Part shown: positions 26,801 through 39,739 of the stretch, one piece after another
Layout: every line of letters starts with the position of its first letter
Position numbering within the stretch: position 1 is the stretch's first letter
Source: Trichoplax sp. H2
Taxonomy: Eukaryota; Placozoa; Uniplacotomia; Trichoplacea
NCBI GenBank assembly: GCA_003344405.1
Contig: NOWV01000132.1
Span: 124,001-188,000 of the forward strand
DNA length: 64,000 nt
Reading direction: 5' to 3'
The notes under the pieces: model-generated
Seen by the model: the letters and a program-made list of their open reading frames with translations, nothing else
What the model was told of the DNA's origin: nothing
The model's database searches: none
Program-made: the position numbers and the translations under genes

Positions 26801-29800
26801 TTCACGTTATTAATATATTTACTAGGAGTTACTGATAATTCATCGTACCTTATTTTCTTCCCCAAGCTAGCTAAGGCTTGATATCTCAATGATATCGATA
26901 ATGATAAATGCAAGAAATGAGCTGCCATACTCGTAGAATGGAACCCAATAATTGTAGTTAACATAAGGCAAAGTCTTTTTAAGGCTGTCGAATCATTGGC
27001 GATAAATGATAGCTTTAAAGCCTTATTTAAAGATGTGATTAGTTCAATATCCCTAGTATTCCAACTTTTATCGAAACACTGCACTTGCTGATTTTTGGTA
27101 ATTATAGTTTTTGCTTTTGCCGAAGATGCTACGCCATTCCGTGGTTTGCTTATCCGTTTCTTCGAAGTCTCACTATCATCAACCGCAAGCTTTCCGTTCC
27201 TATTCTTTGGTTTTCGTCCTCTTTTCGTATTTAAGCTCTGTGAAACTCTGAGGATGTGAGAGGCACTACTGCTATCTCCAGATGTAGTTCCTAAAAATTA
27301 AAGAAAATTGGTTTTCGAATAAGGGAGAGGCACTCAAAATGCAATATTAGCGTTCATTACAGCATAATCTTTAACAGTTATTGAATTTTCATACCGGACT
27401 CAGTTTTAGTAAAAATTTGTTGACGTAAATCCCACGAATCATTCAATTTGACTGGTACTTTACTGCCTCCGTCAATAACGGATAAATTAAATTTGATCAG
27501 AGCTTTAACATACAAATGCCAACATTGCAAAGATGGAGAACATTTTTCAGGAGAAATAATTCTTTGAAGTACGTCATTCGCTTGATTCAGCTCTCCTTCC
27601 CGCATGTTTACTTCAGAGTGAAGACAAATGACCTTATTTACTAACTCTATTATAGGAAGATAGCGATTGTCCCACAGTAAATCTATATCAAGATGTTCGC
27701 TTAATTCACCAGAATTCCTCCTTAACACAAGATTTAAGTCAGTTTGTATTTGACGCATCGATTCTACTACACCATCTTCCATAGCATTGAATAAACGTAA
27801 CATGTTATCCAGAATATTTAAACATTCAACATTGTTGCCAATAGTAGAATACGTTTTGGCTTTAACATAGAACACATCCAGTATCATATGTAAGTCTCGA
27901 ATGGTATGCATAGGAAAGCTATTTTTATCACATCCATGTAGATATTTACTCAAGGACATTAACGCTATATTTCTATTTTTTGAGTTACTACTAAATAACT
28001 GATTGACGTTACATATCTTATGTGAGATAGAATTAGCTCGTGTATCATCACATAGATCAATAACGGCTTCTACTTCGAATTTTATCGCGTTTCCAGCTTG
28101 CATCATGAAATCATCGCTTGAATCTTGCTTTCCTCTGAGTAACTCCAGCTCGCTCAATCGAATATTGAAGTAAACAATCCTAAGCAAATCATATAAAGTG
28201 ATTGCTCATTATCAGTAAATAATTAATTCAACTATCCGTAAATCCTTTTAATTAATATAAATAATATAAAGAAAAAACTTCTAAATATAGTCATCACTAG
28301 AAGCAAATTGCTACCTCTTCGACAAGTGTAACATATTAGCCACATGATGGCCTTCCATTAAATATCTTTTACTTTCAGAGACAGTTCCATGTAGACTTAA
28401 GATTTCACTGATTTGTTGTAAAGCCTCCAGGAAATAGTACAAGATGTTCCACTCCGAGTTCTCGGGTGTTGTGCGAATAACACCATTATTTTTATCATTT
28501 GCTATTGAAATATGTTACAATATTCATAAAAAATACTCATTTTTTAAATTTCCATCTGAACCCAATTTATTTAGGCATACATTTAACCTTACCAGGTAGC
28601 GTAATATTTGCAAAACGATTCTTTAACAATATACGACATAAGTGAAGATTCTCCATTGCAGCATCAACAAGTAAATTATGTTCATAAGAACTCCAATCTT
28701 CGCCTGACACCAAGCAGATTGTAGACACCACTGCATGAATATACGATTTTACTTTAACTGACAGTATAGTTTTAGTAAAATGGACAGTCAGGAGGATATT
28801 TCCGATATTTTGCATCGATTCCTTTATCTACGAAAGAAACAACACAATCTGGCTGTAATGTGTTTATTACTATCGCACATATCTGATAATAACATTTAAC
28901 ATACATTTCCCTTTAAAACTTCAACTAAGGCAGTGGTCACTTGAAGGTAAACATCTATCATATCAATTTGCGATGGATTTTCCTTCGATAGCTGATTAAG
29001 AATTTGTCTACCTCTGTTTACTAATGCTGTTGCGTACGATACCAACTTCAGCTGGCAAAGAATATAACATAGCTCACAATACTTCATAACGGTCTGTTGC
29101 TTTATTACATTGTACGATTTCTTGCCTATGCTATCTTCTGTTATAGCTTCACCAAGTATTAACCTCAACGTTAAAGCTTTAATTCGATAACAACTCTGCA
29201 TTGAAAGAAAGCGGATTAGTTTTAGTTTTATTGACAATAATATAGTACCGTATATTCACTATCTCATACATAAAAGTCATACCTCATCATGTAACGCGAA
29301 AAAATCGCTTAGTAACCCTAGATTAGAGCATGTGATGTCAACTCTCCAGATTCTTTTAGAATCGAATTTTCCATCATTTGTGATAGAGCTCCAAATGTTC
29401 ATAGCCAAAATAAAATTTCTTAATGGTAATTCAGCATCTTTTCTGATATCCTGTTGCTACAATAACATTTTTACTAGTAATCAGATTTTACAAATTATGA
29501 GATAATGTTAATCAATTTAATGAAAATAAGCCTACATTAGACATAAGCTCTTCCATAATACAAATGCCAAGCCATAAATGTGCTGTAGCTAAAAGATCTT
29601 TGGCGCAAGGAAAATTTATTTCATCCTTCTCTACTAGTGTTAACGTATTTATAATTTCTTTACATGTATCCCTAGGTAATTCACTTAGATAACAAAGAAT
29701 GAATATATTATTACAACTTGTTCCATAAATATCACAATAACGGTAGAACAAACGCATGTGGCTTACCGTTGCATATCCTGTGATAATCGATTTAATTGCA

Positions 29801-32800
29801 TTAATTCTATTAATATCCAGCACTTATGCTGCAACATATTTCTGCTGTCATATCTTTTTGACAACTCGTTAATAATAGCAATTTGTTCATTTATGGTGTC
29901 CGATCTGTTGTTCATCCACATAGTATAGTGACAAAACGTTAATCATCTGATATAAAGCTAGCTCATTTGTATATTAAGAATAAGCACCCAATATAAATAT
30001 CAGATTAATAAACATTAAAATTTACGAACTTGTTAGTTTTATACGAATTAAATTCCTCTTCTAATAGTGATAGACATTGATCATGATTCATATTTTCCAA
30101 ATCTGATTCCAAAAATCTAGAAATTCGTCAACATGTAATTAGAACTCTTTTGCGCGACAGAATATCTACCTGATAACTGCTTAAACTATTGTACCATATA
30201 GAGTAAGTCATAGTTACCTATTTCTCAAAAGTTGAATGGCATGGTCATCCGTTAATTCTTCTATCGCATTTACTTTAACTTTAACCCAAGTATCTGCTAT
30301 CTTTTGCATTATATGCTGGGGTAATGGCTTAGAAGTTGTCATTAAACTACTAATAAAATCTTTTAGCATTTTGAATGCCTCGTCGTAATTTTTGTAATAA
30401 TTCAGGCAGTCTATACGTAAAACTGTCACTTTTAACAAAATTGCCTAAATAAGATAAATCAATGTTCCATGAGTGACCAATATCAATTTATGTTGATAGC
30501 AATATAGTTTTACTACGCTATGAAAACTAGTCAATCTATCCTGTAAGGTGTAGGAGCGTATTTTAACAACTGCATAGGAAAAGAATGCATAATCTAAAGA
30601 GTAGACTGGCTTACTTACCATACTATTCGTATCTGTTTCCTGACTATCACTTTCATTATTGCGCAATTGTATTAATGTAGTAAATGTGAGACGCAAAACG
30701 GTTTCAGCTACGTCAAAATATTTCTTATTAAATAGAAATAATCCAATAGAATAAGCCACTCCGCCTAGATTTCGTCGTTCCCATGAAATCTTTTTAAGAT
30801 TTGCCATATGTTGGGTAACTCTTAAATTCTCATTGGCGACAACTAGGAATTGATCAGCCAAGTCGCTAATAGTTATTTTTTCTTGAATACCTACATGAAC
30901 ATTGGATTAACAATTTAGGCAATTAAGGGGATGATAAAGCACATACTAAATAAATATTTCATACTCGCTAATCTGAAACGTTTACGACTTAGAAATGATA
31001 AATTGGTATAACACATTACAGAATTGGATAATTTGTTACCTAATATAGATTGGTTAAATTTTATGTACAAAGATAGGATCTTGTAATTGCAGGCAAGTAG
31101 AGGTAGATAACGATCTAATAATTTATTGTTTACGTCTGTTGACGATTTTTCCGTCTTGATACCATCATTTTCCCATTTTGTAGTTAAAGGTATGCTAAGA
31201 CTTAGTAATCGATTATAACTATCCAATATAAAAGCCAGTTGCTTATTATCGTTTTCATGATCGCAACGAGACGAATAATCATGAATGATGTTATTTGCTG
31301 TTAATTTGACAATTTCGAATAATTCAATTAGTATAAATAAACTTTGAGTGAGTTGAAAAGATTTTAAGCATCTCGTCAATTCTTGACAAGCTTGTATAAT
31401 TTGTTTCTGCTTACTGTAGATATTATTGATGGATAGTGTCTCAATAGGTAATTGTGATATTTCAATACTCAATCTAGATAGCGTTGTTACCGCAACAATT
31501 AAAGCTATCATAGACTTGTTAGTATTTTGTTTCGGTAGTAGCAATTTATTCAATTGTTTGATTAAATTAATGGCAGCTTGGCTATTACCGGCTAGGTAAT
31601 GACAACACCAATAATTACTATAAAAGCTTAAGAGGCTTGATAAATTGACAAGTTGCCTTTGATCATCACACGTTAACCAAGCCATAAGCTGTTGTAACTG
31701 TTGGTTTGCCCAATTTTCAAAGTTACCATAGAAATTGGCAATGATTTGGTAATGATTGCAACATTTCTTATCAAATTTAAAAAGGTAAGAATGGCAACTA
31801 CGAATCATTTTATCAACGATCCAATCTAATTGTTGGTTGGCAGCAATGGCGAGCATTAAGCTTAATTTTCGACATTTTAAGACTACAGCTTCTCGTTGAT
31901 CAATATCCCACTTTTCAATTCGGAATGCACAACTCCATAATAATTGATGACCACTAATAAGTAATTTTTGATGCTCATCGTTATCTAAATCTTTCTTTTT
32001 CATTTTTTTATCAGTTAATTTATCATGCAATAACTTGATCCATACCAATGACTGGTTAACAAATTGTTTCTTTAATAGCTTATCCGACATACAATAGATT
32101 AATTTGCCCACTTTCAAGGAATCGACTGTGGTCAGTTGTTGTAGCTTGGATAAATACTGTAGAACAGTATGGGATATTTGGCAAATTGTTTCAACAGTGT
32201 CGAGGTCATGATTGTCTTGAGCTAAAATGTCCACTGATTTTTTGAGCATTTTCATTGCCATAATCACTTCCTGTTTTATAGACTTTGTATTCTTGTTTTG
32301 CTTGTGAATTTTATTCAATGCGGCTATATGATCCTATATTTATGAAGGAAGAGGATGAATCGTATTTGATTTAATGAGTTCGTATATCATTCATGAGCAT
32401 GACTATTATCTAGGGAAGTGGCATCACACATAGACTGGAGTGGTTTTTTTATTAGCCCATGGATCACAACATCGAATTGCAATTTATTCCATTAATTCAA
32501 ATAAATGAAGATGAAACGTATATATCGTATACAGTACTACTGCACCACCCACTAGCTATATCAGTGAGTGTTTCGATTGTGGCTAATCCTACTGTGTTGA
32601 GCAAGAGCGACTGAAGTATGAATCTGTCTTTCTTTCTTCCTCGTTGCAAATCCTACAGTATAAAATGGACAATCTGCTCTTTTTGTACACTTGCATGGCG
32701 TATGGCTATGTTTGTAGACTATTTTAGCATGATCTTAGTGGAAAAGTAGCAGTAAAAGGTTTTTATCCTAGCTGACGAGAACGCAGTCTAGTGTGCAGAT

Positions 32801-33151
32801 CAAAACAACTTGGTTATTGCTTGTACTTGTGTGTCCTCATTGTATAGTATATTGTACACAATTGCATAACGAGATCGATAGGCTTTATATTGTACATAGA
32901 ATGGCCATTTAGTAACTGTACTTTGCTTGCAGTTTGTTGTTCTACAGTATTATAACTAATAAAAAGTAGAATGGTACTACTGCTAATGACCCAGTTGCAA
33001 CGGTTTCAATTTTCAAAATGGAATGGTCCATCGTTAACAAAAGTACTTGTCTATCCATTGAACAATAATATTATTACAGTGGCAATTTTACCTTAATCTT
33101 TGGCAAGATTTCATGGCAACTCGTTGCACTATATTGATCGATTAGATCCAT
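23872..33151 (-). CDS. ESPL1: Separase (ESPL1), cohesin-cleaving cysteine protease
   Basis: Separase cuts the kleisin subunit of cohesin at anaphase onset and is held inactive by securin/Cdk1. The C-terminal protease domain is unmistakable: PRNDLPSTEKAF, FFIYCGHGSGADYL (catalytic His codon 24408-24410), LLMGCSSGKL (catalytic Cys codon 24330-24332), then AGCPCIVANMWDVTDKDIDR and LKYLVGASPVVYGIP at the end. His and Cys are 26 residues apart, as in the human enzyme. Exons placed here: 23872-24073 (TAA), 24152-24207, 24312-24420, 24500-24580. Upstream exons encode HLPWENIS, RYPVILILD and WWNKRYKLD. The N-terminal helical-repeat region fills 26300-32333, the largest exon being 30947-32333. The first exon is 33092-33151 (ATG at 33151) and splices in phase 0 to DHIAALNK. 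A basic KRGRKPK stretch near 27210 may be a nuclear signal. I did not place every middle exon, so total length is only estimated at around 2000 aa. Confidence 0.95.
24817..24835. repeat. GT dinucleotide microsatellite in separase intron
   Basis: About nine GT units in the intron just upstream (minus-strand sense) of the NDLPST exon. Simple-sequence repeat, no function inferred. Confidence 0.9.
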
Positions 33152-33910
33152 TTTGATTGTATTGGGTAATTCTGCACTTTGACTAGATGGCCTTTTTTAC
33201 TCAATGACCGCAAAGAATGAACTGTTGCTTTTTCTTCCTTGCTGTTGATATCCTCCACTGACAAAGCAGTTGTACCAATACCCAGTGGAAGCCCGTTGCA
33301 GTTCAATTTGAATGTTTTCTCGGTCTGTTCACTTCTGCACGACTTTTTGGAAGATATAAATTGGCAAAGGACCAAAGAAACTCTTCCAGGATAACTGGAA
33401 ATGTTCCTTCACGACATGAAGGAAAAATGGCCAAGACGGAACTGACTGCAGTAGGATGACGGTATTGATACGTAGACGGTTGTGGGGCAAAGCTTGAAGG
33501 TATCGTACACCACTGCAGTTGACGCTCTTGAACGGTCACTTTTCCCTCATACAAAGTCAACAGTGGAAATCCATTGAAATATTTCTTTGTCCTGTGGTTG
33601 ACTTGGATTTTGAATGACCCGCCTTCATTTCAAAAACGGTTCACCCGCAGCGGTACTACAACCGCAAAGCCAGTCAGCACCAGTGACACGATTGCTGTCA
33701 TGGTTGTACTGTACAGTGTACAGTACAGGACGTATCGTAGGGTGTGTACTGTACACTGTAACTTTCAACGCCATTATGGTTGACTGTACTGTAGCAGTCC
33801 AGAGCAGCGCGGTATACTGTACAGTACAGTAGATCCATCGATCGCTCGTCTCAGACTGCCAAACGCTCAAGGACCAAATTCAAGCCATCATGGCAACTGC
33901 ACCTCCATGT
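33152..33910. other. Intergenic, 5' flank of separase; locally higher GC
   Basis: This stretch separates the separase start from the 38-bp minisatellite. Overlapping minus-strand open frames (33142-33375, 33303-33560) resemble no family I know. 33703-33835 is rich in GTACTGTACAGT palindromes ('gtactgtacagtgtacagtacagg' type). A separase promoter should lie here but no element is clear. Confidence 0.4.
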
Positions 33911-35883
33911 AAGTGCTACATAAAGTACAAGATAATCTTGCTCTTGACAAATGCTACATAAAGTACAAGATAATCTTGCTCTTGACAAGTGCTACATAAC
34001 GTACAAGATAATCTTGCTCTTGACAAGTGATACATAAAGTACAAGATAATCTTGCTCTTGACAAGTGCTACATAAAGTACAAGATAATCTTGCTCTTGAC
34101 AAATGCTACATAAAGTACAAGATAATTTTGCTCTTGACAAATGCTACATAAAGTACAAGATAATTTTGCTCTTGACAAGTGCTACATAACGTAGAAGATA
34201 ATCTTGCTCTTGACTAGTGCTACATAAAGTACAAGATAATCTTGCTCTGGACAAGTGCTACATACAGTAAAGTACAAGATAACCTTGCTCTTGACTAGTG
34301 CTACATAAAGTACAAGATAATCTTGCTCTTGACAAATGCTACATAAAGTACAAGATAATTTTGCTCTTGACAAGTGCTACATAACGTAGAAGATAATCTT
34401 GCTCTTGACTAGTGCCACATAAACTACAAGATAATCTTGCTCTTGACAAATGCTGCATAAAGTACAAGATAATTTTGCTCTTGACAAGTGCTACATAACG
34501 CAGAAGATAATCTTGCTCTTGACTAGTGCCACATAAAGTACAAGATAATCTTACTCTGGACAACTGCTACATACAGTAAAGTACAAGATAACCTTGCTCT
34601 TGACTAGTGCTACATAAAGTACAAGATAATCTTGCTCTGGACAAGTGCTACATACAGTAAAGTACAAGATAACCTTGCTCTCGACTAGTGAAGATAATTT
34701 CGCTCTTGACAAGTGATACATAAAGTACAAGATAATCTTGCTCTTGACAAGTGATACATAAAGTACAAGATAATCTTGCTCTTGACTAGTGCTACATAAA
34801 GTACAAGATAATCTTGCTCTTGACAAATGCTACATAAAGTACAAGATAATCTTGCTCTTGACAAATGCTACATAAAGTACAAGATAATTTTGCTCTTGAC
34901 AAGTGCTACATAACGTAGAAGATAATCTTGCTCTTGACTAGTGCCACATAAACTACAAGATAATCTTGCTCTTGACAAATGCTGCATAAAGTACAAGATA
35001 ATTTTGCTCTTGACAAGTGCTACATAACGCAGAAGATAATCTTGCTCTTGACTAGTGCCACATAAAGTACAAGATAATCTTACTCTGGACAACTGCTACA
35101 TACAGTAAAGTACAAGATAACCTTGCTCTTGACTAGTGCTACATAAAGTACAAGATAATCTTGCTCTGGACAAGTGCTACATACAGTAAAGTACAAGATA
35201 ACCTTGCTCTCGACTAGTGAAGATAATTTCGCTCTTGACAAGTGATACATAAAGTACAAGATAATCTTGCTCTTGACAAGTGATACATAAAGTACAAGAT
35301 AATCTTGCTCTTGACTAGTGCTACATAAAGTACAAGATAATCTTGCTCTTGACAAATGCTACATAAAGTACAAGATAATCTTGCTCTTGACAAATGCTGC
35401 ATAAAGTACAAGATAATTTTGCTCTTGACAAGTGCTACATAACGCAGAAGATAATCTTGCTCTTGACTAGTGCCACATAAAGTACAAGATAATCTTACTC
35501 TGGACAACTGCTACATACAGTAAAGTACAAGATAACCTTGCTCTTGACTAGTGCTACATAAAGTACAAGATAATCTTGCTCTGGACAAGTGCTACATACA
35601 GTAAAGTACAAGATAACCTTGCTCTTGACTAGTGCTACATAAAGTACAAGATAATCTTGCTCTCGACAAGTGCTACATAAAGTACAAGATAATTTTACTC
35701 TTGACAAGTGATACATAATCTTGCTCTTGAAAAGTGCTACATAAAGTACAAGATAATCTTGCTCTTAATAAGTGATACATAAAGTACAAGATAATCTTGC
35801 TCTGGACAAGTGCTACATAAAGTACAAGATAATCCTACTCTTGACAAGTGCTACATAAAGTACAAGATAATCCTGCTCTTAAC
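33911..35883. repeat. 38-bp minisatellite array, about 50 units with higher-order repeats
   Basis: Tandem copies of a 38-bp unit: 'aagtgctacataaagtac' followed by 'aagataatcttgctcttgac'. Common variants are aagtg/aaatg/tagtg starts, 'ataacgtagaag', 'gctctggac', and a longer unit with 'catacagtaaagtac'. A 529-bp block is duplicated almost exactly (34331... and 34860...) and a partial third copy starts near 35396. Because 38 is not a multiple of 3, every frame on the minus strand cycles through a 38-aa pseudo-repeat, which makes a series of 60-97 codon open frames that are not credible genes. The array sits between separase (-) and metaxin 2 (+). Confidence 0.95.
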
Positions 35884-36421
35884 GGATAACTACTGATTAA
35901 TTGCGCCTAATGAATGTGTACAGTATCAAATTATCCGCCTGTACTATTAAGGCGACTCATGCACCTCAAGAAATTGTTAGTCATCATGTCGTATGGTACT
36001 ATTGTACCATACGACTACGACGCATTCATCAGCTAGTCAACTTTGAATCGACATCACACGATAATACTACTACCGGACTTCAAGCAAGGATAAGTTGGAT
36101 AATTTACAATTAAAAACAAGGATAAATTTCAAGATATTAAAGTAAATATCTATGCTACTGTATTACAATAGCATGATAGCATTCTTGGGTGGTAGCAGTG
36201 AAACGCCTGCTAAATACCACGCCTAGGATCGTTTCGTAATACATGATCAGATCTTTGCAACGTTATACTGTAGTCTCAAACCATTCGCGCTAACTTATTA
36301 TTGCACTGGTTCAGTTACTATTTCTATCCTATATATATATATCAGTATATTTTCGATTTCATTGATGATATTAATCTACATTAATGGTACTTTTTCATTT
36401 ATTTATAATTTACTATTTCAG
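35884..36421. other. Region upstream of the first placed metaxin-2 exon
   Basis: It should contain the metaxin-2 promoter and short first exon. A possible first exon is at 36174-36192 (ATG ... GGTG before 'gtagca'), which would splice in phase to 36422, but support is weak. A perfect 12-bp-stem hairpin lies at 35988-36015. Confidence 0.35.
35988..36015. other. Perfect 12-bp inverted repeat with 4-nt loop
   Basis: GTCGTATGGTAC (35988-35999), loop TATT, then GTACCATACGAC (36004-36015). It lies between the 38-bp minisatellite and the first placed metaxin-2 exon. Confidence 0.93.
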
Positions 36422-39037
36422 CTGATGAAGCATGGACCAAAAGCATCGAATTATATTGTAAACCATCAGGTATTCTCAAAGTGCAAATGTCACATACGCG
36501 TATAGCAAATAATCCACTACAGTGTATCTTTGCTAAATTCATCCTCTACTTAATATGTGCCTCCTTCTAAAGTTCAATATCAAAATTTTTTTAAAACAAT
36601 ATCACAAACTTTCTTCTCTTGTTAAAATTCCAATAAATAAAAATCCTGTATATGCCATGTCATCGCAGATGTAGTTACAATTTCGGCCCTGATGATTGCA
36701 AGTTACCCACAACATAACTATCAAGATACGTCAATCACCAATTAATGATGTACTTGTGCGTAAAAGTTGGTTCTTTTCACATTATAGTGCATGCAATTAT
36801 ATCACTTCCATCCACTCGGAGCAGACACTGATTGTTTTTGATCCTAGACATCCTCCCTACAATTACCATCATTACTCTACATCATGGACGAGAACTATAG
36901 ACGATCCGTTACAATTTAAGAGTAGAAATAAAATGTGACGTAAATATAACTTGAATTGCAAGAATTAGACTCAGAATGGACCTATAACTGCCAATTGTGC
37001 TAATGCATTGTCATCTAATATTAGAAACGTAGCTAAGAATAGAATAACTTACGTTGTAGCTAAGATATTGGTATTACTTTCCTTACAGTATAGATAACTT
37101 TGCTTCTCCTGGAAATAACATCGAAATTTTAGCATAGAACGTTATGTTGTATAACATGTATCCGATATTAAATCTACGCAGTATCCTCGTATCAATATAG
37201 TCTTGCAATCATCATAAACAGTGACAATGTTGACGCAGATTCATTTAGATATTTTCGAGCGCATTAAAATTCTTTACTACAGCTTCACTGATAGTCTCTT
37301 CAAGTAATACAAGTAATTACAATTCATCATATTGTTACCCATCCCTTTCTTGTAATCAACTATTTTCAAACTCTTACCAGCTAATACTGTACTGTATTAT
37401 GCAGCCGCTTTAAATCGAGAATGATGAGCATAAATTCAACTAAAGTCTTTACGTATTGAGTGATAACAACATATATCTTCTACATTGGCATAGATGAAGA
37501 ACTTTTATATGAAAAAGGAGAGAAACTTGCTGTTAAGGTTGGACACAACTGAAATTGTAGATTCCTTTGCTGTTATAGTGTGTCCTTTCAATAAAATTCG
37601 ATAATGTGGAACGTTTTAACTTAGACGTTAAAATTTGACCTATTCAAAACTAGATATAACTTCTTACTTTAATGAAATTAATCACTGATAAACTTGCAAT
37701 ATATCAATCGTGCGAAGTCCTATTCCAGAAATAACCGTTAACAATTTACTAATTGTAATAATAGGCTTATCTGGCTATTTCTCGACTTGAATATTCCGTA
37801 CATGTTAGATCTAATACGGAATTTATGTCTCCTTCAGGTACAATTGATTATTAGTACAATTGTTAGATATGTTTCACTACGATCCATCTGGTCATGTACT
37901 TGCAATGAAATTAGCTATTTATGCATATAATGAAATAATTTTATAATATACGGTACCATAACAGGGTCAGTAACTGCCGTATTGCTAGTATTTTAAGACT
38001 TGACATTTGTGCTAGGTGTTGTCCCTATAATCCGTGTCCCACCACTCTTCTTTTGCGGATTTAATGCCATAGCCAACTTTATCGAGCTAAAGGTATCATT
38101 ATCATCATGTATCCGGCATTAAGCTAGCGCTGGTAGTCTCATCGTTTATGTAATTATCAGATAGTCACTGGATACGAATACTGTGCGTACTAATATTTGA
38201 ATTTTCTTTTAACTTGTATAGGAACGCTCCGCTAGTAGCCTTTTAGATTCACAGACAACAGCTGACATGAAAGCTTATATATCGTTAATACAAGATAAAC
38301 TATTACCGGCAGAGGTATGCAAAGTGTAGCCAAATTTCTAATCAGAGTTTCAGCCATCCTAATCATAGCGTACTAACAATTTACTCTATGTCACTATTTG
38401 ACTGTAGATGTGCATTACATGGGGAAACGATGATAATTATGCAAATGTAAATTCCTAGTTTGAAATAACGATTACGTTATTACAACAGATATTGTTCATA
38501 CAAAAATGGTCGTTAACAAAATTCTTTCTACCCGTTTACAGCTGACTAAACACAAATATGGTGATAATCTACCGTCTCCGCTCAATCAGATTATACCTTG
38601 GCTGAAAAGGCAATCAATTATTCGCTCTTTAAGAAATCGAGAATTACCTATTGTCTATAGTGATGCCAAATCAACGATCAAACAAGTTCTACAAGCATTG
38701 TCAAATCGCTTAGGAACAAGTCTTCGCTTTTTTGACGATAGGTGATGATTATGTTCCACAGTATCACAGATATGAATCAATGTTTACGTACTGTAGTTCC
38801 GATAGATAAGCAAATTATACTCTATATAAATCTTTTGTGAATGCCTGTTACATGGAATCTCACGGAAAGGTAACTGAGTTTTTTATTATATTTAGACTTA
38901 CAGAATTGGACGCTTTAGCTTATGGTCATCTAAAATCTATCCAGGATTGTGATTTATTAGAAATAAGAAATCTTCTAACGGACTATCCGAATCTTGTAGT
39001 ATTTTGTAATAATTTCCCAGTTATGAACAATCTGTAA
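36422..39037 (+). CDS. MTX2: Metaxin 2, mitochondrial outer-membrane import/sorting subunit
   Basis: Metaxin 2 has a GST fold and works with metaxin 1 and the SAM complex at the mitochondrial outer membrane. Exons placed: 36422-36469 (DEAWTKSIELYCKPS), 37765-37837 (AYLAISRLEYSV...NTEFMSPSG), 38016-38092 (VVPIIRVPP...NFIELK), 38222-38314 (ADMKAYISLIQDKLLPAE), 38408-38446 (MCITWGNDDNYAN), 38542-38741 (KHKYGDNLPSPLNQI...QALSNRLGTSLRFFDD), 38896-39037 (RLTELDALAYGHLKSI...YPNLVVFCNN, TAA). All junctions after 37765 close in phase, and the order and spacing match human MTX2, including the TELDAL signature. Two pieces are missing from my model: the initiator exon upstream of 36422 and a short exon between 36469 and 37765 that should encode about 15-20 residues. 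The start coordinate is therefore the first exon I can support, not the ATG. AATAAA follows the stop at 39054. Confidence 0.88.
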
Positions 39038-39053
39038 ATCTTTATTGCGCATT

Positions 39054-39059
39054 AATAAA
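39054..39059 (+). terminator. Polyadenylation signal AATAAA for metaxin 2
   Basis: Canonical AATAAA 17 bp after the metaxin-2 stop codon on the same strand. Confidence 0.6.
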
Positions 39060-39692
39060 TTAATTATATGATAACATCTAACGGCTGTTTATTGCGATTG
39101 ATTTCGATTAGTTTGACTGGAAAAATCAGTCATTTAAAATTAAGATATCATTTGAACAACTAAACTTGGTGGTGGTCGCCCGATAGTACTGTACAATACA
39201 GGACAAATTTTTAAGAATAAACTGTCATGGATTACATAAATATTATATTTTATAAGATTAAAAGAATATTGTACTGTACTTGAGAAATAGCCACTACAAG
39301 GATTACTTTAAGCACCACGACAGCACAATATACTGCAGTACATAAACTGTACTAGCTAGCTTCTGTTCGTATTTCTACTTAAAGTTGTAATAATCTTACT
39401 AACCCTTAATCTTAAATCCAATGACATGCACTGATTCACGTACAATACAACGTAAGCGTACGTGAGCTATATGCGTATTCGTACAATTCATAAACTTACG
39501 GTAGTCCGTAACTGGACTACGATCCAGATACCTTACGTGTAGGGTAATTAAATACTACAACTATTACAGTTAACCATACTATTAAGGATGTTAACAATAA
39601 TTTCAAGTATCCTGTATCTACTACATCTTCATACCATACCATTATAACGGAAATTGGAGCAATAAAACTTTTATTCAAACATTTAATAAATT
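39060..39692. other. Convergent intergenic spacer between MTX2 and Hsp70
   Basis: About 630 bp between two genes that converge tail to tail. It contains scattered TACTGTAC words (39184, 39270, 39330-39350). No gene or RNA was recognised. Confidence 0.5.
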
Positions 39693-39698
39693 TTTATT
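39693..39698 (-). terminator. Polyadenylation signal AATAAA for Hsp70
   Basis: On the minus strand AATAAA occurs at 39693-39698, about 42 bp beyond the Hsp70 stop codon. A second copy follows at 39670-39675. Confidence 0.65.
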
Positions 39699-39739
39699 GA
39701 TATTAATCTACGTAAGGCTTGAATTTTACTTTACAAATT

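Noticed and set aside
33142-33560. Minus-strand frames of 77 and 85 codons as extra separase exons or another gene
   Set aside because: They overlap or lie upstream of the well-supported separase initiator exon at 33092-33151 and match nothing known.
33916-35716. Series of 63-97 codon minus-strand frames (MSRARLSCTLC type)
   Set aside because: They are frame cycles of the 38-bp minisatellite (3 x 38 bp = 38 codons) with identical translations at different places.
33911-35883. CRISPR-like array
   Set aside because: There are no unique spacers between repeats, the units are contiguous, and the context is an animal genome.
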